This document shows, piece by piece, positions 6,355 to 6,790 of a DNA stretch of 6,790 nt; the stretch's first letter is position 1; each line of letters opens with the position of its first letter. A program made the position numbers and the translations under genes. Below the pieces are notes generated by a model. That model was given only the letters and a program-made list of their open reading frames with translations. It had not been told where the DNA came from and did no database searches. This DNA is from Bacillota bacterium (GTDB lineage: Bacteria; Bacillota; Bacilli; Alicyclobacillales; Alicyclobacillaceae): assembly GCA_021820805.1 (NCBI GenBank), contig JAKADF010000189.1:1-6790 (forward strand), written 5' to 3'.

Positions 6355-6378
6355 TTCGTGATTCCCCACAATCACGAA
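6355..6378. repeat. perfect 9-bp inverted repeat upstream of the acidic ORF
   Basis: TTCGTGATT (6355-6363) and AATCACGAA (6370-6378) are exact complements separated by CCCCAC. On the minus strand the hairpin ends 34 bases before the start of the small ORF and is followed by A6, not T6. On the plus strand the T6 run comes before it. It therefore does not fit an intrinsic terminator on either strand and looks more like a dimeric repressor operator or a leader hairpin. Confidence 0.55.
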
Positions 6379-6515
6379 GTTGATAAAGCGGCAGCAGAAT
6401 TAGTGTGTTAGCTGCTCTCATTTGCATGGGATGATTCGTTGATTATATTTAGCCAAACGAGTCTGAAATGAAAATGAACGAGAACTGAAAATTTGCTGAA
6501 GATCTACAGAGTTAA

Positions 6516-6790
6516 CTACATTGGTAACCAAACACTAAAAATAGTGCCTTTGCCTAGTTGACTATCAGAGCTGATTGTTCCACCGTGGTGTTCCACAATC
6601 GTTTTTGTAATGGACAGGCCAAGGCCAAAACCACCATGTTTTCGCGATCGCGCTGGATCTACACGGTAAAACCTTTCGAACAATTGAGTTTTGTGTTTTT
6701 CCGGGATTCCGATCCCGTTATCTTGAATGCCAATTCGCGCGCCAACGACTTCCTTTGTCAAGGACACCTTAATCTCACCTTTATTATCTT
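6516..6790 (-). CDS. sensor histidine kinase, C-terminal part (partial, runs off the right edge)
   Basis: The last 90 residues of a two-component sensor kinase are visible, reading in frame from the window edge (DNKGEIKVSL...) to TAG at 6516-6518. They are the second half of the HATPase ATP-binding domain: G1 box DNGIGIP, F box LFERFYRVDPARSR, G2 box GGFGLGLSI and the ending KGTIFSVWLP. These match OmpR-type membrane kinases (PhoR/ArlS/CusS-like), which phosphorylate themselves on a histidine and pass the phosphate to a response regulator. The N box, the phospho-accepting histidine, any HAMP domain and the sensor lie beyond the window, so the signal sensed cannot be named. In this class the regulator gene is usually just upstream, here to the right. 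A GTG at 6765-6767 is an internal valine, not the start. No clear terminator follows. Confidence 0.93.
   Translation of the reverse strand, partial: DNKGEIKVSLTKEVVGARIGIQDNGIGIPEKHKTQLFERFYRVDPARSRKHGGFGLGLSITKTIVEHHGGTISSDSQLGKGTIFSVWLPM

Noticed and set aside
6391..6415. GCAGC...GCTGC inverted repeat as terminator of the histidine kinase gene
   Set aside because: The stem is only 5 bp with a 15-base loop and is followed by CGCTTTATC on the minus strand, not a proper T-run.

Overview
The window looks like accessory or loosely packed chromosomal DNA from a Gram-positive Bacillota organism, probably of the Bacillales. The basis is AT-leaning DNA, strong GGAG/GGGAGG-type ribosome binding sites, a long AsnB of the Bacillus type, and an OmpR-class histidine kinase tail of the kind common in that group. 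The exact genus cannot be read from this sequence. All recognisable intact genes lie on the minus strand.

Region by region: (1) Bases 1-226 hold the start of a small plus-strand gene, with a strong ribosome binding site and 15 codons, cut off by an insertion sequence. (2) Bases 227-2740 are a complete, apparently undamaged IS66-family element of 2514 bp. It has about 30-bp imperfect terminal inverted repeats, the genes tnpA, tnpB and tnpC in the usual order (read right to left), and a hairpin terminator just after tnpC. No matching 8-bp target duplication is visible at its ends. (3) Bases 2741-3171 are a gene-free gap that starts with a perfect 12-bp palindrome touching the right end of the IS. 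(4) Bases 3172-5160 encode a full-length glutamine-hydrolysing asparagine synthetase (AsnB, 662 aa) with all main catalytic motifs and a roughly 30-residue C-terminal tail of unclear role. (5) Bases 5161-6035 are a long gap of about 875 bp with a likely asnB promoter at its left edge and no convincing gene. (6) Bases 6036-6320 encode a small, very acidic protein of unknown function, flanked on both sides by inverted repeats. (7) Bases 6516-6790 are the C-terminal ATP-binding end of a sensor histidine kinase whose N-terminal part, and probably its response regulator, lie beyond the right edge.

The three transposition genes form one overlapping transcription unit and work together. asnB appears to be a single-gene unit making asparagine. 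The small acidic ORF and the histidine kinase are read in the same direction about 195 bp apart, so they could share transcripts, but nothing shows a functional link. I found no evidence for a new defence, secretion or biosynthetic system. The points most worth a second look are the truncated small gene, the missing target duplication, and the acidic orphan protein with its operator-like inverted repeat.
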